The notes beneath the pieces were generated by a model that ran no database searches, was not told the origin of the DNA, and saw only the letters and a program-made list of their open reading frames with translations. Positions 1-7,465 of a stretch of 13,269 bases of DNA are shown piece after piece. Positions within the stretch are counted from its first letter, which is position 1. Every line of letters starts with the position of its first letter. Made by a program: the position numbers and the translations under genes. The stretch comes from Planctomycetota bacterium (GTDB lineage Bacteria > Planctomycetota > Planctomycetia > Planctomycetales > Planctomycetaceae), in assembly GCA_024278285.1 (NCBI GenBank), contig JAJRTM010000187.1, positions 1-13,269 on the forward strand, in the 5' to 3' direction.

Positions 1-281
1 AAGCAGGCTCGTAAAACCTACCTCTGCCCAAAGATTAGGCCCTACTACTGGATGGCGAGAAAACTCTCCGTTTATGACGAACAAAATGGGCAAGAATATT
101 ATTTTATTGTATAAATATGTGTGTCCAGTATTTAGTGGTAACAAAAGGCCATTACCCAGGCCTTCCCGGTAGGGACAGTATGGACACTGTTCAAATTTTT
201 CCGGGTAGCCTTCTCAGCGACTGGCTCAGCATGCCAGCATTCTAAAAGTTAATTACTGAGGTACAGGTAAAACTAAAAAAG

Positions 282-302
282 TAACAATTCAGTGAATTGT
301 TA
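282..302. repeat. Perfect 9-bp palindrome with 3-base centre
   Basis: TAACAATTC (282-290), AGT, then GAATTGTTA (294-302) form an uninterrupted dyad. Only two of nine pairs are G-C, so it is weak as a terminator, although an A-run at 275-280 would read as a U-tract on the minus strand. It could equally be an operator-like protein site. It lies about 380 bases upstream of the TIM-barrel gene, which is far for direct repression. Confidence 0.4.
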
Positions 303-368
303 TCAGCCGTAGGGGCCGCTGTGATTTCAATTACTGGTCATTCTTTTTACGGTTGTGATTTATTTTTT

Positions 369-474
369 GTCGTGTGCCACGGCTCTGTGAGTCGTGCGAA
401 CGGGAACTCAAGGCACCCTGAGCAATAAACACGAGGTCTAACGCAGCACGGCTCACAGAGCCGTGGCACACGAC
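369..474. repeat. REP-like inverted repeat pair (element 1)
   Basis: Positions 369-391 and 452-474 are perfect 23-bp inverted repeats. With one mismatch the arms extend to 369-397 and 446-474, leaving a 48-base spacer. Each arm can fold on itself: CACGGCTC-TGT-GAGTCGTG at 378-396 (one G-T wobble) and CACGGCTC-ACA-GAGCCGTG at 447-465 (perfect 8-bp stem). The outer ends read GTCG and CGAC. This is the layout of two head-outward REP units forming a BIME; the assignment to that class is inference from structure. It lies about 210 bases upstream of the Tat-leader TIM-barrel gene. Confidence 0.8.
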
Positions 475-683
475 ACTGTTCAATTACGCAAAAGTTTCGA
501 GAAGCAAACCCCCTCCCAACTCTCCCGCCACTCTCTCGCTGAATCGCTGAACAGATACAAAAAAAGTCATCATTTGTATCGTTTTGATATTCGCTTCTTA
601 CCTTTCCGGTAGTATACAGAGAGCATTTATCGTACATTAGACGTTCGAGCGACAACAAACAAGACTTCAAAAGAGGAACATCG

Positions 684-1613
684 ATGAACACTCAATCAAA
701 TCTTGGTCGGCGACATTTTCTTCAAGGGACTGCTGCGATGATGGGAACCGTTGCGGTTATTGGTTCGGCTCCGCTGGTCGGATTGGCATCGCTTCCCAAG
801 CCGACCACTTTGAAAGGCCGACTTTACAAAACATTGAAAATTGGCATGGTGCGCGTGCCCGGAACGCTGACCGATAAATTCAAAGCAGCCAAAGAAGCTG
901 GCTTTGATGGCATCGAAATGCGTGCTCCCGGCGACAGTATTGAAGAGGTAAAAAAAGCGATTGCAGAAACGGGCCTGCCCGTTGATGGCAACGTCAACTC
1001 TGGTCATTGGAGCGTGCGACATACCGACCCCAGTGCAGAAGTTCGCGCCAAGGCGCTGGCTGCCCTCAAGCAGGGACTGATTGATACCAACGCGATGGGA
1101 GGAAATACGTTATTGTTGGTGGTCGGAAAAGGTGCCGATGGTTCTGAGGCAGAAATTTGGGATCGTTCCATTGAGAACATCTCTCAAGCTGTTCCACTGG
1201 CAGCAGAACTAGGTGTTTCGATTGTGATCGAAAATGTTTGGAATCAATTTTGTTACAACCACGAAGGGGGGCACAATCAGACGGCTGATAAGTTTGTGAA
1301 GTACGTCGATGAATTCAACTCTCCCTATGTTGGAATGCAATTCGATATCGGCAATCACTGGAAATACGGTAGCATGGGCGATTGGATTCGACAACTCGGC
1401 AAGCGAATCATCAAGCTCGACCTCAAAGGTTTCTCTCGTGCGGATTCCAAGTTCACAAAAATCGGTGAAGGCGATCTCGATTGGGCCGATGTCCGCAAAG
1501 CGCTACTGGAAATCAATTACACCGGTTGGGCCGCTGCAGAAGTCGGCGGCGGCGATCTGAACAGGCTCAAAGAAATCTCCGCCAATATGGACACCGTTTT
1601 CGGTTTGAAGTAA
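684..1613 (+). CDS. Tat-exported xylose-isomerase-like TIM-barrel protein (sugar phosphate isomerase/epimerase family)
   Basis: 309 residues. The N-terminus has a twin-arginine leader: R9-R10 in GRRHFLQG followed by a hydrophobic stretch (about 16-36), so export in folded form by the Tat pathway is expected. The rest fits the PF01261 TIM-barrel fold, with family-type metal-ligand positions at E183 (IEN), D221 (FDIGNH) and E286 (AAEV), and the GEGDLDW motif at 261-267. Members isomerise, epimerise or dehydrate sugars and keto-sugars using a divalent metal; the substrate here cannot be read from sequence. The ATG start is supported by AGAGG at about 673-677. It is monocistronic and converges on the gene at 1746-2576. 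The Gfo/Idh/MocA protein at 5844, also with a Tat leader, is a plausible partner, since the two families often co-occur in keto-sugar pathways, but the genes are 4 kb apart. Family call is firm, function open. Confidence 0.9.
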   Translation: MNTQSNLGRRHFLQGTAAMMGTVAVIGSAPLVGLASLPKPTTLKGRLYKTLKIGMVRVPGTLTDKFKAAKEAGFDGIEMRAPGDSIEEVKKAIAETGLPVDGNVNSGHWSVRHTDPSAEVRAKALAALKQGLIDTNAMGGNTLLLVVGKGADGSEAEIWDRSIENISQAVPLAAELGVSIVIENVWNQFCYNHEGGHNQTADKFVKYVDEFNSPYVGMQFDIGNHWKYGSMGDWIRQLGKRIIKLDLKGFSRADSKFTKIGEGDLDWADVRKALLEINYTGWAAAEVGGGDLNRLKEISANMDTVFGLK

Positions 1614-1647
1614 AAGGCAGCGTTGCAGCATAAATAACTGGCGAGCC

Positions 1648-1662
1648 GGGGCAGTAATGCCC
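1648..1662 (+). terminator. Weak hairpin between convergent genes
   Basis: GGGCA (1649-1653), loop GTAA, TGCCC (1658-1662), followed by TTGGTTTG. The five-pair GC-rich stem with a GNRA-type loop lies 35 bases after the stop of the upstream gene. The following T-run is poor, so intrinsic termination is only possible, not shown. Confidence 0.25.
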
Positions 1663-1745
1663 TTGGTTTGTTGGTGCTGTATGTCATGTTCGATCTTCGG
1701 GGATCTGAAGTTGGCGATGCTGCCTGGTCTCAGTGATATTTAAGC

Positions 1746-2576
1746 TTACTCAAGACAGGCCTGCAAGAAATGGAACGACTCTTTGGCAACTTTCGGAGCC
1801 ATATGAGCGTGTCTGCTCAGCTCAACATGCACCCCTTGCGAGTAGTTGATTTGCTTCAAGGTTTGCATCACAGAATGGAAATCTATTTCTCCCTCGCCAA
1901 AGCGAAGGTGATCATGCACGCCGGTTCGCATATCTTCAATATGAATATTCCAGATTCGATTTTCCCATTGTTGAAGAATGGTCGGGATAGGCGATGACTC
2001 CAGGCATTGTAAATGCCCAACGTCAATGGTTAACCCAAATAGCGGATGATCAAACTGTTGCAGGAGCATTTGCCAGTTTGCCATTGTGTCGATAAACATC
2101 CCTGGCTCTGGTTCAAAGGCGATTTTTGTTTGCGTTGCTTCCGCATAGCGGCATACTTTTTCCAGACCATCGCATAGCCTTACCAGCAATTCATTAGATG
2201 GCGTTTTCTCCAGTGCAGTTCCAGACCAGAGCGAAATTGTTTTGGCGTTTAATTCGTTTGCGATATCGATACAACGGCAATAAAAATCAATCCGCTTTTG
2301 TCGCTGTATTGCAGAGGACGACAGGAAAGTCGGTTGGTGTTTATGGTGAGAATCGAGCAGAAAACGGGCACCAGATTCAATCACACAATGAAGGTTCAAG
2401 TCGGAAAGCGATTTGCGAACTTGTTCGAGTTCCTGTTCCAGGCGAGAAGAGAAGGGGTTCAGATGATGTACATCCAAAGTAAGCGCAACACTTTGATAGC
2501 CTGTCTCTGCGATGATTTCCAAAGCTGATTGCAGCGAGTGAAACGCAAAACCGTTTGTATTATAACCAAGTAGCAT
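1746..2576 (-). CDS. Cytoplasmic TIM-barrel sugar isomerase/epimerase-like protein
   Basis: 276 residues with no signal peptide. It opens with MLLGYNTNGF, the first beta strand of the barrel. The xylose-isomerase-like (PF01261) active-site set is complete by inspection: E155 in AFEPEPG, D185 and H188 in TIDVGH, H212 in NIHIED, H221-D-H, GEGEIDF at 227-233, and E252 in HVELSRH. These correspond to the divalent-metal ligands of endonuclease IV/xylose isomerase-fold enzymes. The strong motif conservation suggests a working enzyme, but I cannot assign a substrate. It is distinct from the Tat-leader TIM-barrel protein at 684, with which it converges. The ATG at 2574-2576 has no clear Shine-Dalgarno; a TTGACA (minus strand, 2611-2616) lies 35 bases upstream without a good -10. 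It is 100 bases downstream of the cardiolipin synthase gene on the same strand, and may or may not be cotranscribed with it. Confidence 0.88.
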   Translation of the reverse strand: MLLGYNTNGFAFHSLQSALEIIAETGYQSVALTLDVHHLNPFSSRLEQELEQVRKSLSDLNLHCVIESGARFLLDSHHKHQPTFLSSSAIQRQKRIDFYCRCIDIANELNAKTISLWSGTALEKTPSNELLVRLCDGLEKVCRYAEATQTKIAFEPEPGMFIDTMANWQMLLQQFDHPLFGLTIDVGHLQCLESSPIPTILQQWENRIWNIHIEDMRTGVHDHLRFGEGEIDFHSVMQTLKQINYSQGVHVELSRHAHMAPKVAKESFHFLQACLE

Positions 2577-2676
2577 GGGAATTTATTCAGGAAATTTGAA
2601 ACGAATACTTTGTCAATATTAAGAATATGGATTGGGGTGAATTGACATTTTTCTGGTTTTTCAACAGAGCTTCTCA

Positions 2677-4098
2677 TTATAAAATAGGTGAAAGCAACCG
2701 TGCGATTGATTCGCCCAGTCGTTTCCAGATTTTTCGTTTTTTCCACTTGGTAAGTGTTAATTGTTGGGAATCTTTGAGGTAGAGATGTTGCTGTTTGACG
2801 ATCAGTTCGGTCGCTGCTTCATCGAATAGAACCAGATTCAATTCCAGGTTGAGCGCAAAAGATCGGATATCCATATTGCTGGTACCAACCAGCGAGAATT
2901 GCTTATCGATCGTTAATGTTTTTGAATGCAGTAAGCCGGGTTGAAACAGATGGATTTCAACTCCTTGCTCTAACAAATTTTGATAGTAAGACCTTTGGGC
3001 GGCGCTGACAAGAATCTGATCGGAATGTTCCGGCAGAACCAGAATGATATGCACCCCACGCAAGCGAGCCACTTCAATTGCCTGAAGCAGCGGTTCATCA
3101 GGAACAAAATAAGGCGTTGTCACAATCACTTCATCAGTGGCATGATAGATGGCTGCAACAATTAAGCGTTGAAGATTTTGAATTTCGTATGATGGCCCGC
3201 TGGGGAATGTTTCCAGTACAGAATCGCCGTTTGCAACTGGTGCAGGAAAAATATCTTTCCGGTCGAGCTCCTGATGAGCTGCCGCAAACCAATCGGTACA
3301 AAAGACCGATTGCAGTTGCAGTACAATCGGCCCGGTCAGCCTCATCATGAGATCGTGCCAGGCAATTTGTTTGGTGCCGTAATCTGCATTGACAATATTC
3401 TGAGAACCGGTGTATCCGATCTTCCCATCAATGACAGCAATCTTTCGATGGTTTCGCATATCAATGCGAGCCGCATGTCGTCGAAATAAATTAACGGGAA
3501 GCACCGCATGAATTTCAATACCAGTACGGCGAAGCGACTCCGCTTGTTTCCGCAAAAAAGGGCGAGAACCGACCGCATCAACAAGCACTCTGCATTCAAC
3601 GCCCCGCTGCTCAGCCGCAATTAAGGCCTCGCAAACACGCTGCCCCGTTTCGTCATCTCTCCAGATGTAAAACAGTAAATGAACATGGCTTTCTGCCTGA
3701 TTGATATCCTCGATCAGCCGGTCAATCGTTGTTTCTGTTTCTGCAATCAGTTCGAAATGATTGCCTCGCAAAACAGGCATTTCACTCAATTCAACAGGTA
3801 GCGTATGCCGGGAACGATTCTTTTCTCCCAAAAAAGGATCGACGCAAAACTCCTGCAGAAGCGGCCAGATATCAAGTGTCAGACTTCGTCGAAGCAAGGC
3901 AAATTCTTCGATACGTTTTTGCGGAAAGCGATTATTCCCCAGAATGACATACAACCCCAAGCCAATAAACGGTTGAAAAGAAACCACCGTCAGCCAGGCC
4001 AGCGCGGTCGGCGGTCGATGTTTCATCGCGATGACAGGTAACATCACCAGCCGAACCGTCCACTCCAGAAGCAGAAAAATAAACGACCAGGTAAACAT
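2677..4098 (-). CDS. cls: Cardiolipin synthase (phospholipase D superfamily)
   Basis: 473 residues from the ATG at 4096-4098. A TTG at 4108-4110 would add four residues (MVIF), and neither start has a clear Shine-Dalgarno. Two membrane segments occupy about residues 3-25 and 32-54 with HRPPTALAW between them, as in the PLDc_N region of bacterial cardiolipin synthases. Both catalytic HKD motifs are intact: H217-R-K219-x4-D224 followed by GYTGSQNI, and H391-S-K393-x4-D398 followed by [10 protein letters not shown]. The enzyme condenses two phosphatidylglycerols to cardiolipin plus glycerol at the inner membrane. Length and architecture match the ClsA-type family (about 480 residues). The C-terminus is basic ([10 protein letters not shown]). 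It is divergent from the sugar-binding lipoprotein gene across a gap of about 500 bases containing a REP-like pair. Function is strongly supported by the motifs; activity is inferred. Confidence 0.95.
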   Translation of the reverse strand: MFTWSFIFLLLEWTVRLVMLPVIAMKHRPPTALAWLTVVSFQPFIGLGLYVILGNNRFPQKRIEEFALLRRSLTLDIWPLLQEFCVDPFLGEKNRSRHTLPVELSEMPVLRGNHFELIAETETTIDRLIEDINQAESHVHLLFYIWRDDETGQRVCEALIAAEQRGVECRVLVDAVGSRPFLRKQAESLRRTGIEIHAVLPVNLFRRHAARIDMRNHRKIAVIDGKIGYTGSQNIVNADYGTKQIAWHDLMMRLTGPIVLQLQSVFCTDWFAAAHQELDRKDIFPAPVANGDSVLETFPSGPSYEIQNLQRLIVAAIYHATDEVIVTTPYFVPDEPLLQAIEVARLRGVHIILVLPEHSDQILVSAAQRSYYQNLLEQGVEIHLFQPGLLHSKTLTIDKQFSLVGTSNMDIRSFALNLELNLVLFDEAATELIVKQQHLYLKDSQQLTLTKWKKRKIWKRLGESIARLLSPIL

Positions 4099-4601
4099 GA
4101 AAATTACCAATCATCTGATTGAACAGAAGCAGTTTTGCAAGCGGGCTTCATCTTAAAATGTAGGATGGCGTGCTTGCACCCATCAAATACGGTCTCCACT
4201 ATTATAAAACTAATGCCGTATTAGCCTCATGCCGGTGAAGCAATGGCAACATAATAACAAATTTTACTCTCTCATTTTCATTGAACGCAACTCGGCACGC
4301 GAAGATGGGTGCAAGCACGCCATCCTACTGTCACGTGCTTTATGTTTCTGAGAATTTGCGCAAGCGTCGTAAACTTTTAACATTAGTAGTCTAGACTTTA
4401 TCAGAAGCCCCTGGAAAAAGGAAATCCACGGTCGTCTCTTCCGGCCTATTGTTTCTTTTCGGAATCTCGACTTTTTTTCACCGCAACTGGGAAATGACAT
4501 GCTGAACATGGTAATTTAATACCAGTGCAGGCAGGCATTACAAATTGATATCCCGGCAATAAACGATTCATTTTGAATTGAACATCAAGGTAGAAGATAA
4601 G
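4099..4601. other. Divergent intergenic region
   Basis: This lies between the divergent cardiolipin synthase and sugar-binding lipoprotein genes and must hold both promoters, though I see no textbook sigma-70 boxes. It contains the REP-like pair at 4160-4328. Inside that pair's spacer is a smaller inverted repeat, AATACGG (4186-4192) with CCGTATT (4216-4222). An open minus-strand frame at 4264-4509 crosses a repeat arm and has no family resemblance, so it is not called. Confidence 0.5.
4160..4328. repeat. REP-like inverted repeat pair (element 2)
   Basis: Arms 4160-4184 and 4304-4328 are perfect 25-bp inverted repeats around a 119-base spacer. The outer ends are GTAG and CTAC. Each arm can fold into its own hairpin with core GTGC-TT-GCAC and base GATGG/CCATC, with one bulged C. 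The head-plus-hairpin layout in opposite orientation matches a BIME made of two REP units, and GTAG is the tetranucleotide known to precede REP hairpins in enterobacteria and pseudomonads. No transposase of that class is in the window. Confidence 0.85.
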
Positions 4602-5663
4602 ATGAAAAAAACAATCGGTCTCGCTTTATGTCTTGTCACGTTAATTTCATTTTCCGGATGTGAGCCGAAACAGCAAAACAATTCGGGCAAAACCCGTGTT
4701 GCATTTATCACCAACGGACCGGCCAGTTTCTGGGATGTTGCGGAAAAAGGCGTTCAGGCAGCCGGGAAAGATTTTGATGTCGAGGTGAAAGTCTTCATGC
4801 CGACCGATGATGTCGCCGGGCAAAAACGAGTGGTGGAAGATTTACTCGTCGATGGTATTGATGGCATCGCGATCAGCGCGATCGATCCGGAAGGGCAACA
4901 AGATTTGCTGAACTCTGCCGCGGAGCAAACCAACTTAATCACTCACGATTCGGATGCACCTAATTCAAAACGCCTGTGCTATATCGGCATGGATAATTAT
5001 GACGCCGGTCGCATCTGTGGCGAGGTTGTTCGCGAAGCGCTACCCGAAGGCGGAAAGATCATGTTGTTCATCGGACGGATCGATCAGGATAACGCGAGAT
5101 TGCGCCGTCAGGGGTTGATCGATGCGATCCTCGGACGTGATTCCGATTCCAGCCGTTTCGATAAACAGGGGCAGTCAATCACTGAAGGGAAATATACCAT
5201 TCTCGATACACGGGTTGACGGCTTCGACTTCGCCAAGGCAAAAGCAGATGCCTCCGATGCGATCTCAAAATATCCGGAAATGAACTGCATGGTTGGCTTA
5301 TTCGCTTACAACCCGCCGTTATGTCTGGAAGCGGTGAAAGAAGCAGGCAAACTTGGCAAGATAAAAATCGTTGCTTTCGACGAAGACGACACTACTTTGC
5401 AAGGCATCATCGATGGCGAAATATATGCCACCGTTGTGCAAAACCCTTACATGTACGGTTACGAATCGATCCGGGTTCTGGCGGCGCTCGCCAAAGGGGA
5501 GGAGCTTGCAACTATTCTTAAAGCGAGTAAGGGAACAGTCATCGCAGAAGAAAACAAAATCCTCTTCCCGGCGCGCATCATCAAAAAGAAACCGAACGCA
5601 AGTATTCCACAGGAAGTCGAAGTGGAAAAATATTGGACTCGCCTGAAAGAACTAACCAAATAA
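4602..5663 (+). CDS. Periplasmic sugar-binding lipoprotein (ribose/galactose-type binding protein)
   Basis: 353 residues from the ATG at 4602, which begins a classic lipoprotein leader: MKKT, hydrophobic core, then FSGC with the lipidated cysteine at C20. The upstream TTG at 4578 would only add charged residues before the leader. The mature protein fits the periplasmic-binding-protein type I fold (Peripla_BP_4): [13 protein letters not shown] at 33-45, two Rossmann-like lobes, the ligand-site segment THDSDAP (114-120), the hinge-region VAFDEDD (257-263), and [13 protein letters not shown] (278-290). Such proteins bind sugars for ABC import or signalling. No ABC ATPase or permease gene is adjacent, so it is an orphan here; it may act with a distant transporter or as a sensor. 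An AAGG at 4587-4590 is a weak ribosome site. It is followed 30 bases later by REP-like element 3. Confidence 0.92.
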   Translation: MKKTIGLALCLVTLISFSGCEPKQQNNSGKTRVAFITNGPASFWDVAEKGVQAAGKDFDVEVKVFMPTDDVAGQKRVVEDLLVDGIDGIAISAIDPEGQQDLLNSAAEQTNLITHDSDAPNSKRLCYIGMDNYDAGRICGEVVREALPEGGKIMLFIGRIDQDNARLRRQGLIDAILGRDSDSSRFDKQGQSITEGKYTILDTRVDGFDFAKAKADASDAISKYPEMNCMVGLFAYNPPLCLEAVKEAGKLGKIKIVAFDEDDTTLQGIIDGEIYATVVQNPYMYGYESIRVLAALAKGEELATILKASKGTVIAEENKILFPARIIKKKPNASIPQEVEVEKYWTRLKELTK

Positions 5664-5692
5664 ACGCAACTGCTCATCACGGGATCAGCGAC

Positions 5693-5794
5693 GTAGGGTA
5701 CGCTGTGCGTACCAATTGTGACTCACGTTAGAGGAAATAATTGCCATTGTAGCATACATTACTCTACACGCGTGGTACGCACAGCGTACCCTAC
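5693..5794. repeat. REP-like inverted repeat pair (element 3)
   Basis: Arms 5693-5714 and 5773-5794 are perfect 22-bp inverted repeats around a 58-base AT-rich spacer. Outer ends are GTAG and CTAC. Each arm is itself a perfect hairpin, GGTACGC-TGT-GCGTACC in the left arm and the ACA-loop complement in the right. It fills the gap between the sugar-binding lipoprotein gene (stop at 5663) and the Gfo/Idh/MocA gene (start at 5844). It could reduce read-through or stabilise the upstream mRNA end, but there is no T-tract, so it is not called a terminator. Confidence 0.88.
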
Positions 5795-5843
5795 TTGCTA
5801 AAAAACACGTTGGACCGGAATATTATAACAGAAAGATTATTCG

Positions 5844-7163
5844 ATGAGTCAAACAGCACGCAGGAGTTTTTTGAAATCTGCCGGGTTGGGAACGCTTGCC
5901 CTGTCGGTTGGTCAGCGGTCTGTATGTGCTGCCAAGGCAAATGATAAATTGATTATTGGTGTGATAGGAACAGGCGGCATGGGCTCGAATCATGTTCGCA
6001 CACTCGCCAAGCGTAAAGATGTTGAAATTGCATACGTTTGCGATGTCGATAAAAACCGCCTTACCGCAGCGGCTGAAAGCGTTTCATCAATTGCAGGGAA
6101 CATGCCCCGGCCTGTTGATGACTTACGCATCGTTCTTGATGCGCGTGAAGTGGATGCCGTTTTTATTGCAACGCCCGATCATTGGCACGTGCCTGCTGCA
6201 CTTTTATCGCTGGAAGCGGGCAAGCATGTGTATGTTGAAAAACCGTGCAGTCATAATGTTCGGGAAGGGCAGTTGCTTGTTGAAAAGGCTCAGCAGTCTG
6301 GCAAGGTACTTCAAGTTGGTACGCAAAGCCGCAGTGCGCCATTTTTGAAAGAGGCGATTCAGCGGGTGCATGAAGGAGAGATTGGTGAGGTACTTGTTGC
6401 GAAAGCCTGGAACAGTCAACGCAGAGGTTCCATCGGAAAAACCAAGCCGAGTAAACCACCCGAATATTTGAATTTCGATTCCTGGGTCGGACCGGCTCCG
6501 ATGGTTGCGTATCGATCGAATCTGCTGCCAAGTATTTGGCGGTGGTGGTATGCCTTTGGTTGTGGCGATATTGGTAACGATGGCGTTCACGATATTGATG
6601 TCGCGCTATGGGGACTGGGAATGAACTTACATCCGTCTCGTGTGAGTTGCCTGGGCGGAAAAAGTTTCTTTGATGATGACCAGCAGTTTCCCGATACGCA
6701 ATATTCGGTCTGTGAATATCCATCTCAAGATACCTCTGAAGGCAAGACAAGACGGCTCATTTTTGAACAGCGAACATGGTCCCCCTACAAGCAGGAAGGG
6801 TACGAAAATGGCGTTGCCTTTTATGGCACGAAAGGGTTGATGCTTATCGGGCATACTCATGGTTGGAAATTATATGCCGAGCGAAATAAACTTATCGCCG
6901 AAGCCAAAGGGCGTCCCATGCTTGATGACCACTACGATAATTTCTTCGCCTGCATTCGCGGGGAAGAAAAACAACCAGCCGCCTCTGCTGCCATCGGACA
7001 CTTCGCAGCAACAATCTGCCACCTTTCCAATATCTCTGCACGAGTCGGTCGCGTGTTGAATTTCGATCCCAAAAACGAAACCATTTCTGGTGATGATCAA
7101 GCCAATCAAATGATCCGCCGACAATACCGAGAGAGCCACTGGGCGGTTCCTCGCGGTGTTTGA
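5844..7163 (+). CDS. Tat-exported Gfo/Idh/MocA family oxidoreductase
   Basis: 439 residues. The leader has twin arginines R6-R7 in ARRSFLKSAG followed by a hydrophobic stretch to about A30, indicating Tat export. The NAD(P)-binding Rossmann domain begins at about 36 with GVIGTGGMGSNH (39-50) and the acidic end of strand two at CDVD (66-69). EKP at 132-134 carries the conserved lysine, and GNDGVHDIDVALWGLG (244-259) supplies the His and Asp of the active site. The C-terminal alpha/beta domain runs to about 400. The family oxidises or reduces sugars and inositols, or hydrolyses glycosides through an oxidation cycle; the substrate is not determinable. Export of a dinucleotide-binding enzyme requires folding with its cofactor first, which fits Tat. 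The start has only a weak upstream GAAAG. Its last codons and stop are duplicated downstream at 7348 (see that repeat). Confidence 0.93.
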   Translation: MSQTARRSFLKSAGLGTLALSVGQRSVCAAKANDKLIIGVIGTGGMGSNHVRTLAKRKDVEIAYVCDVDKNRLTAAAESVSSIAGNMPRPVDDLRIVLDAREVDAVFIATPDHWHVPAALLSLEAGKHVYVEKPCSHNVREGQLLVEKAQQSGKVLQVGTQSRSAPFLKEAIQRVHEGEIGEVLVAKAWNSQRRGSIGKTKPSKPPEYLNFDSWVGPAPMVAYRSNLLPSIWRWWYAFGCGDIGNDGVHDIDVALWGLGMNLHPSRVSCLGGKSFFDDDQQFPDTQYSVCEYPSQDTSEGKTRRLIFEQRTWSPYKQEGYENGVAFYGTKGLMLIGHTHGWKLYAERNKLIAEAKGRPMLDDHYDNFFACIRGEEKQPAASAAIGHFAATICHLSNISARVGRVLNFDPKNETISGDDQANQMIRRQYRESHWAVPRGV

Positions 7164-7394
7164 AATGAATGCCTCGCCGGGAAAATTAACCGGGTACCAC
7201 AGACAATCCCGTTTAGGGTTGTCTGTGTTGCGGAGCAACCCGAGGAATTTATTTTCAAGTAATGTTTTTTGATTCTCAAACTTTTCGCTCAATACCTCGG
7301 GTGCCTGACGGCACTCAGACAATCCTGAACAGATTGTCTGAGGTACCCGGTTCCTCGCGATATTTGAAATGGATGATTCGCCGACAAAATCAAC
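7144..7394 (+). repeat. Diverged 47-bp direct repeats flanking the compound inverted element
   Basis: 7144-7190 and 7348-7394 align over 47 bases with 8 mismatches (39/47). Copy 1 contains the end of the Gfo/Idh/MocA gene (residues VPRGV and the TGA) plus 27 bases after it; copy 2 would read VPRDI and TGA. The inverted element at 7188-7352 fills the interval and overlaps both copies by a few bases. Either the gene end was duplicated when the element arrived, or copy 2 is the remnant of a lost paralogous gene. Confidence 0.75.
7188..7352. repeat. Compound 165-bp inverted element with paired two-hairpin units
   Basis: Two 58-base units, 7188-7245 and 7295-7352, are inverted copies around a 49-base AT-rich spacer. 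Their ends are identical (AACCGGGTACC outer, CCGAGG inner). Unit 1 folds as CACAGACAA (7198-7206) with TTGTCTGTG (7219-7227), extended by CCC/GGG, and TTGC (7228-7231) with GCAA (7235-7238). Unit 2 folds as GTGCC (7301-7305) with GGCAC (7310-7314), and TCAGACAATC (7315-7324) with GATTGTCTGA (7332-7341). Differences between units fall largely in loops or as paired changes that keep the stems. It is a MITE- or BIME-like extragenic element; no transposase is linked. Confidence 0.85.
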
Positions 7395-7465
7395 TTCATA
7401 GTTGTCTCTCTTTTTCCTCGGTGATCTCGGTGGCTAAGTATTTTTCGTAACTATTCAGCGGATTG

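Larger units (their letters stand above)
1..683. other. Gene-poor left-edge region
   Basis: No gene is supported here. Frame +1 is open from the window edge to a TAA at 112-114 (37 codons), which could be the tail of a gene cut by the window, but I recognise no family in it. The segment holds a perfect AT-rich palindrome at 282-302, a large inverted repeat at 369-474, and a GTAGGGGCCGCTGTG string at 309-323 that matches 13 of 15 bases of the repeat arm beginning at 5693, perhaps a decayed single copy. The region from about 480 to 683 is probably the promoter and leader of the gene at 684, but I see no convincing -35/-10 pair. Confidence 0.6.

Noticed and set aside
1..213. Open frame on the minus strand and a 37-codon open frame on the plus strand at the left edge
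   Set aside because: Neither shows a recognisable domain, and the minus frame has no convincing start; they could be edge fragments of genes but cannot be supported.
347..691. 114-codon open frame on the minus strand
   Set aside because: It runs across the inverted repeat at 369-474 and the leader of the real gene at 684; the translation is Cys/Arg-rich with no family resemblance.
4264..4509. 81-codon minus-strand open frame in the divergent gap
   Set aside because: It overlaps a perfect repeat arm and its translation looks random.
6163..6750. Long antisense frame inside the Gfo/Idh/MocA gene
   Set aside because: Shadow of the real coding strand; no domain or start signal.
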